This document shows, in pieces, positions 59,123-64,000 of a stretch of 64,000 bases of DNA. The position numbers were made by a program, and so were the translations under genes. The notes under the pieces are model-generated. The model was given only the letters and a program-made list of their open reading frames with translations. It did not search any database and was not told the origin of the DNA. Origin of the DNA: Crocinitomicaceae bacterium (GTDB taxonomy: Bacteria; Bacteroidota; Bacteroidia; Flavobacteriales_D; Crocinitomicaceae); assembly GCA_016719925.1 (NCBI GenBank), contig JADJYC010000002.1:558001-622000 (forward strand). The letters run 5' to 3'. The stretch's first letter is position 1. Every line of letters starts with the position of its first letter.

Positions 59123-61652
59123 TTACCTCAGCACAGTTATGTTTCCGGTTTTCTTCTGCGGACCGGCATCTTCCAGCACAAAATTTACTGTGTAGGAATA
59201 AACTCCGGTATTCACCAGTTTGCCCTGATACATTCCATCCCAATACACGTAAGGATCCAGATTTGAAGACTCAAATACTTTGTTTCCCCACCGATCGTAG
59301 ATTTTTAAATCATAGGATAACACGTCCCATCCGGCGTAGAAAATTAATGTCTCGTTTGTATTATCTCCGTTAGGAGAAAATGCCGTTGGCATATGGAATC
59401 CAGTGTAAGTACTTGGGTTTGGAACACCTGGAGGTGGCGGCGGCGGTATAACAGCATCAGCAATGAAGTGTGCAATTACTGAATCAGACATGGTCAGATT
59501 TAATGTATCATTCAAACTGTCAGGTTGAGTAAACGTGTGGTTAGTCGATTCCCAATAATCAAATGTGTATCCTGTAAAAGCATTTGCTTTGAAAAGCGTA
59601 GTAATGTTGCCATAATAAACGCCAGTCCATGGATAATATGGAACCCACTCAGAATTAACTTTTACTTCACCAGACCCTGGAGGATCAACATTCACTGTTA
59701 AATCAAATGGCCCGGTTAAGTTATAACAATCAACCATTCCTGAAGAAATAGCGGCGCAACGGGCATCGATATAATCCTTCAATGTCTGAACATTTGCCTG
59801 CCAGCCTGTAACCGTTCCTCCCCATTTAGCTGTTTGTCCCGTCATTTCAGGTGTCATAACAGCAACCATACTATCTAAAATAGCATGCATTTGCGGACAA
59901 GAAAAAACACCGTTGGACAAGTCAGCATATCTTGTAATGTATTCCTGATGAAATTCTGCATTCAGAAAAAAGTGCATTTAAAATTGTAATATGTCCTTCA
60001 GGATCAGAACCACCGGAAAGTGTTTCCACATTACATGGATCAGCATCAGGTGTGGTGCTTGGAACTCCGGTATAATTAATATAGTGGCCAAATGTTGCAT
60101 CGTTGTCCCACAACGCATATCTCCAGGTTTTTTTGTCTCCCAAAGGATTATTGCCTTTCCACCATGCGGTATTCCAGTTCAGCCAGTCAGAAGTAACAAC
60201 AAAAGAATTTAGCACAACATAATCAATCAAACTTCCTACGTTGTATTTGGTTTTTACATATTCATAATTTGCCTGAATTGACATGTCATTTGTTGTGATA
60301 TACGTGTAAATATCATTCCACTCCGTCATAGCAGGGTCGCCATATTCAGCCCAGGTTCCGCCCCAGGTTTTTATGAATTCCATTTCGTATTTGCCCTGAT
60401 TATAATAATAACTTGTGAAGTCATGATCATCTACTTTTTCACGCACATCATAAAGTCCCCAATATTCACCATCAACGTACAAAATCATAAATTCAGATGT
60501 TCTTTCGTCCAGTCTTAAATCCCCAATAGCAGAAATTGTGTGAACATAAGCATCACGAAGATGTGCTCCGCCAGATGCCGGATAATTATCATTTGCAGCT
60601 GCCTTTACAATTAATTTCTGATATTCATCTCTTGATTTTTCAGCGAAAATATCATGCTGCACTGCGTAATTATACCCGTATTCATCACGCATTACAAAGT
60701 CAAATCCTCTTTGATCATAAGCCCATGAATCATTCCCGTGCTTGTTGTAATATCCTTCACCCTCATCAATAAAAGCTCCGCCAACATCAAATAATTCAAA
60801 AGCCCCGTCAAAGTTATTACTGAACGCTCCCGGCGCAACATCATTCAAGAAATCAGTAACCTGATCACCACTAATAGACATCACAGGAATAGTGTGCGGA
60901 CTGTTAATAAAATAAGTATTTGTTTCCACAAAACTTGCCGGTGTTGAGGGTGCCGAGGAAAAACAACGTGCACGCAAAACAGTCGTTGAAGTTATACTTA
61001 CAGGCCCGGAATAAACGGTAGAAGCCGTAGTTGGAGTCGTTCCGTCTGTTGTGTAATAAATTGTTGCTGTACCATCAGTGGTAGCAATAGTTACGTTTTG
61101 AGTACCGGTATAAAATCCAGGAGCTACACTCATTGTTGGTTTAGCCGTGTAGTAATTAACCGCGCCTGCATTCGCTGCATTTGGTGTTGGAGTTGTAAAT
61201 AAACTCCATGTTGCAGCACCGTTTGTTGTTCTGCCGTAGGAATGATCTTTCTGTGTCATCTTGGTCATTGTTATACTATCGACAACAGCACCAGAAGATG
61301 AAGTAAGAATTATCGTTTCGTTTTTTGTCTGGGTAAGTGTAAACGACGGATGAATTTGTGTTCCGCTGAGAATACCTCTGCCGGAAAAAAAGATCAATGT
61401 ATAACCACCTGCCGGAACAGATGCACCCGCGGGAATTTCAAATTTCTGAAGGTTGTTTGGATTGTCAGATAAAAACAATCCGCTCAGGTCATATGCTGAT
61501 GCGCCGGAATTATATAGCTCCACCCAGTCTTCGCGAAGACCAAAAGCATCTGTTGGTCCGTTTGCATTCGAGCAGGAATACTCATTAATTACAACCTGAG
61601 CTTGACCTGAAGCAGAAAAAGCAACAAATAAAGCGAGTAAAATTTTTTTCAT
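59123..61652 (-). CDS. LTD-CotH kinase-like T9SS type B cargo (frameshifted)
   Basis: About 842 residues when joined. Signal peptide about 1-18, a lamin-tail domain (VVINEYSCSNANGPTDAFG, DWVELYNSG, 20-140), a chitobiase-like C-terminal repeat (IYYTTDGTTPTTASTVYSG), a CotH kinase-like domain (EFMILYVDGEYWGLYDVREK; WRYALWDNDATFG with the metal-binding acidic motif), and a CHU_C sorting domain (MPTAFSPNGDNTNETLIFYA). The frame breaks at the A-run 59966-59971 between HITILNALF and LNAEFHQEYITRY. CotH of Bacillus phosphorylates spore-coat proteins, so a secreted protein kinase is plausible. ATG 61652 begins the signal peptide. The PorP partner follows by one base. Confidence 0.85.
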
Positions 61653-61930
61653 ACTAGTTAAAGTGTATGTTATCAATACGTAAAGCAACCATCAAAGGTT
61701 GATTGCAAAATGGAATATTTATCAGATTTTTCAATACCTGTTAAAGCATTCCAGAAACTAAATTAACGATTTTAAATGGAGCAGTCATTGTTTTATAAGA
61801 TTTTTCAAGTGCAATGCGGATGTTTAAGTGTTAGATTTATTGCTTGTGTTATGCCCGGGTAAGGAATGTGTTAATTTATTATTAGGTTTGTATTACTCTG
61901 AAATCAGGAGTAAACACTAAAAATTTAACT

Positions 61931-62317
61931 ATGCGTATTTTAATTGCTGTTTTTATGCTGTCCGGAATGATGATTTCATGCAATAAAGAAGCCGGGCGCG
62001 GTGGCACATCTTCAGTTTACGGAAAGGTTCATGTATACAATATCAACGGTATCGGAGATACGCTTGATGAATTTGACGGAATGGATGAAGACGTTTATAT
62101 CATCTACGGTGATGCCGATGAAACATATGATGATAAATTTTCATGCAGCTATGACGGAAGTTTCCGTTTTGATTATCTGACAGAAGGAATATACCGTGTA
62201 TTTGCCTATTCTAGATGTGACACCTGTGATGACGGAATTACACCGGTATTCAAAACAATTGAAATCAACGAAAAAAAGACAGAGTTTAACGTTGGAAACA
62301 TCTATATCCTTAAATAG
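61931..62317 (+). CDS. Lipoprotein, hypothetical
   Basis: 128 residues with a lipoprotein signal (GMMISC, Cys17). The mature part looks like a small carboxypeptidase-regulatory or SpaA-type beta sandwich (SSVYGKVHVYNINGIGDTLD, SYDGSFRFDYLTEGIYRVFAYS) with a likely disulphide in RCDTCDDG and an acidic middle (DEFDGMDEDVYIIYGDADE). The OM-barrel gene follows by 9 bases in the same direction, so both form an operon. A TAGGTTTG -7-like element lies at 61883-61890. Function unknown. Confidence 0.72.
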   Translation: MRILIAVFMLSGMMISCNKEAGRGGTSSVYGKVHVYNINGIGDTLDEFDGMDEDVYIIYGDADETYDDKFSCSYDGSFRFDYLTEGIYRVFAYSRCDTCDDGITPVFKTIEINEKKTEFNVGNIYILK

Positions 62318-62326
62318 TTTTCTGGG

Positions 62327-63037
62327 ATGAAAGTTCTGTTTTCTATAATAACATTGGTTTATCTGAGTAGTTCACTGGGTCAGATACAGGATGCAAATCT
62401 GTGGCTTTCTGCGGGCATTAACGCTGATCTAACTGATAAACTTTCTGTGAACTATTCCATGGAAACCAGATTTTATAAAAACGCGTCTGTGCTAGATTCA
62501 TACATTAATGAAATTGGAGCAGGATATGAAATTGTAAAAAATCTTCAGCTGGGAATAGACTATCGTTACAGCAGAAAAAATCAGGAAGGATATTTTGAAG
62601 GAGTTCACCGGATAGGCGCTGACATTTCATACTCATACAAACTGGATATAGGCCTGACGCTGAAAGCAAGAGCAAGATATCAGCTTCCATTTAATTATCT
62701 GGGTGTAATTAATGATGCCATTTATCCGGATAACAGAAATGTTTCGCGCTTTAAAATCAGCGCAAAATACAAACCAACTAATTTGAAAAAAGTACTGCCT
62801 TATACCGGTTATGAAATTTACAAATCATTCAGTCCGAAAAATCAATACAGCGCCATTGACTCATACAGATTTACGTTTGGAGTGACGTTTGATTTACCAA
62901 AAAGACATTCAGTTGATTTGTATTACATGCTGGAAAAAGAATATCGCTCAGCACCACAACTCAATCATATTTACGGAATTCAATACAACTACGATTTATT
63001 CAAGGACCCTGTCTTTGCGGCTCCCGCTGACAAATAA
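62327..63037 (+). CDS. DUF2490 outer-membrane beta-barrel protein
   Basis: 236 residues. Signal peptide about 1-18 (ending SSLGQ), then DANLWLSAGINADLTDKLSVNYSMETRFY, LGIDYRYSRKNQEGYFEGVHRIGADI and a run of amphipathic strands, matching DUF2490 barrels. The protein probably sits in the outer membrane; its role is unknown in the family. It follows the lipoprotein gene by 9 bases, and the two may act together. It converges on the RNase R gene with only two bases between the stop codons. Confidence 0.8.
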   Translation: MKVLFSIITLVYLSSSLGQIQDANLWLSAGINADLTDKLSVNYSMETRFYKNASVLDSYINEIGAGYEIVKNLQLGIDYRYSRKNQEGYFEGVHRIGADISYSYKLDIGLTLKARARYQLPFNYLGVINDAIYPDNRNVSRFKISAKYKPTNLKKVLPYTGYEIYKSFSPKNQYSAIDSYRFTFGVTFDLPKRHSVDLYYMLEKEYRSAPQLNHIYGIQYNYDLFKDPVFAAPADK

Positions 63038-63039
63038 AT

Positions 63040-64000
63040 TCAGACAACCAATTCAAGATCAATTTGCTTTTTGGAAAGATTGACTGACGCCAGTTTAACC
63101 CGTATCTGATCACCTACATTGAATTCGCGGTTATCGTTTGCGCCTACTACTACATAATCCCTTTCATCAAAATAATAACGGTCGTCTTTTAATGATTTAA
63201 GCGGAATCATCCCTTCACAATAATTGTCTGTCAACTCAACAAAAAGACCCCAGTCAGTTAGTCCTGTGATTGTACCGTCAAACACCTCCCCTACTCTGTC
63301 CTTTAAAAATTGTGCCTGAAAAAATTTACGCGATTCACGCTCAGCATCTACTGCTTTTCTTTCCGTCAAAGAAATATGTTTAGCTGTTGAACTAAGATTT
63401 GAATGGTGCTTAAATTGATTGTTCAGTACTTCAAATAAAATCCGATGTGCTACAAGATCTGCATATCTTCTTATCGGTGAAGTGAAGTGAGCATAATGTG
63501 TAAATGCTAAACCATAATGCCCGATATTTTTGGTGTCATAAGCAGCTTTTGCCATGGATTTAATTGCCATTTGCTGCACCATGTTGAACGATGCTTCATC
63601 CTTCATTTCTTCAAAAATCCGGTTCATCTGCCGTGCAATATCCTGCTCATCTCTGTAATGAAAACTCTTACCGAATTTTGAAATAAAAACTTTGAATTGC
63701 TCTACCTTTTCCGGGTCAGGTTTGTCATGCACCCGATAGATATACTGAACGTTTACTTTTCTTTTTGAATCACCAATAAAAGAACCCACTCTTCTGTTTG
63801 CCAAAAGCATAAATTCTTCAATCAGCTTGTTTGAATCTTTGGTTGTTTTTTTGAGAACTTTTACCGGCAATCCTTCCTCATTCAGTTCAAATCTGATTTC
63901 TGTTGACTGCACTTCAAGTGCTCCGCTTTTCATTCTTTCCTTCCGGAGTTTTTTAGCAAGCGTATCTACAATCAGAATCTCTTTTGAATGATCACCTTCA
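63040..64000 (-). CDS. rnr: Ribonuclease R, C-terminal part
   Basis: The frame is open to the window edge, so only about the last 319 residues are visible. The second half of the RNB catalytic domain has LIEEFMLLANRRVGSFIG, AFTHYAHFTSPIRRYADL and AHRILFEVLNN, and the C-terminal S1 domain has VFDGTITGLTDWGLFVELTD and IRVKLASVNLSKKQIDLEL. RNase R degrades structured RNA 3' to 5'. No Lys-rich tail follows the S1 domain, unlike in E. coli. The start and the cold-shock domains lie beyond the window. Confidence 0.95.
   Translation of the reverse strand, partial: EGDHSKEILIVDTLAKKLRKERMKSGALEVQSTEIRFELNEEGLPVKVLKKTTKDSNKLIEEFMLLANRRVGSFIGDSKRKVNVQYIYRVHDKPDPEKVEQFKVFISKFGKSFHYRDEQDIARQMNRIFEEMKDEASFNMVQQMAIKSMAKAAYDTKNIGHYGLAFTHYAHFTSPIRRYADLVAHRILFEVLNNQFKHHSNLSSTAKHISLTERKAVDAERESRKFFQAQFLKDRVGEVFDGTITGLTDWGLFVELTDNYCEGMIPLKSLKDDRYYFDERDYVVVGANDNREFNVGDQIRVKLASVNLSKKQIDLELVV

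Overview
The window is about 64 kb of AT-rich DNA from a member of the Bacteroidota, most likely a Flavobacteriales/Crocinitomicaceae-type gliding or gliding-derived bacterium. The evidence is direct: several proteins end in type IX secretion (T9SS) sorting domains of type A or type B (gliding-motility-associated, CHU_C-like); there are three PorP/SprF-like membrane proteins, a giant adhesin made of about 30 SprB-type repeats, and TonB-dependent/CarboxypepD_reg outer-membrane proteins; and promoters fit the Bacteroidota pattern TTG-N19-21-TAnnTTTG (clearest upstream of tRNA-Gln).

Layout. 0-1 kb: 3' end of a SprB-repeat protein with a type A sorting domain. 1-2.5 kb: a frameshifted V4R-HisKA_2 sensor kinase. 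2.5-17.3 kb: mostly household genes (EamA transporter, ArsC/Spx-like protein, glycosyltransferase, RluE-type pseudouridine synthase, NupG-like transporter, BFN-UVR protein, EtfBA, glutathione peroxidase) plus a secreted WD40-caspase protein and a TonB-type barrel. 17.5-22.5 kb: tRNA-Gln, a large DUF2723 membrane protein and a NodB-type deacetylase. 22.5-25.3 kb: six small lipoproteins or secreted proteins on the minus strand, partly separated by copies of one terminator module. 25.6-28.7 kb: a TonB-domain protein, ECF sigma factor, anti-sigma-like protein and OM barrel in one direction. 28.8-34.1 kb: DUF1295 protein, T9SS cupredoxin, flavin reductase, DUF3127 protein, a HisKA_2 kinase with a STAS-like partner, and a YD-repeat-like secreted protein. 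34.2-36.5 kb: a Cache-HAMP-SpoIIE phosphatase followed by a 116-bp tandem array that copies its own 3' end. 37.2-51.7 kb: T9SS cargo island (CHU_C protein + PorP, giant SprB-repeat adhesin + PorP, TonB receptor remnant). 51.8-64 kb: zinc-ribbon protein, S9 peptidase, orphan sorting-domain protein, TPR-SpoIIE phosphatase, a CotH-kinase T9SS cargo with its PorP partner, a lipoprotein with a DUF2490 protein, and the 3' part of RNase R.

Two themes connect the genes. First, secretion: all three large type B sorting-domain cargo genes are followed directly by a PorP/SprF-like gene, as expected if each cargo has its own outer-membrane partner. Second, signalling: two HisKA_2 kinases, two SpoIIE-type phosphatases and two small STAS-like proteins suggest a partner-switching-like network.

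Caveat for the whole window: at least 15 otherwise intact genes are broken by indels, most explained by loss of one base in an A/T homopolymer, with further single-codon nonsense changes between 48 and 56 kb. I read this mainly as residual sequencing/assembly error, worst at 37-52 kb, and I list broken genes at full reconstructed extent with the breakpoints stated.
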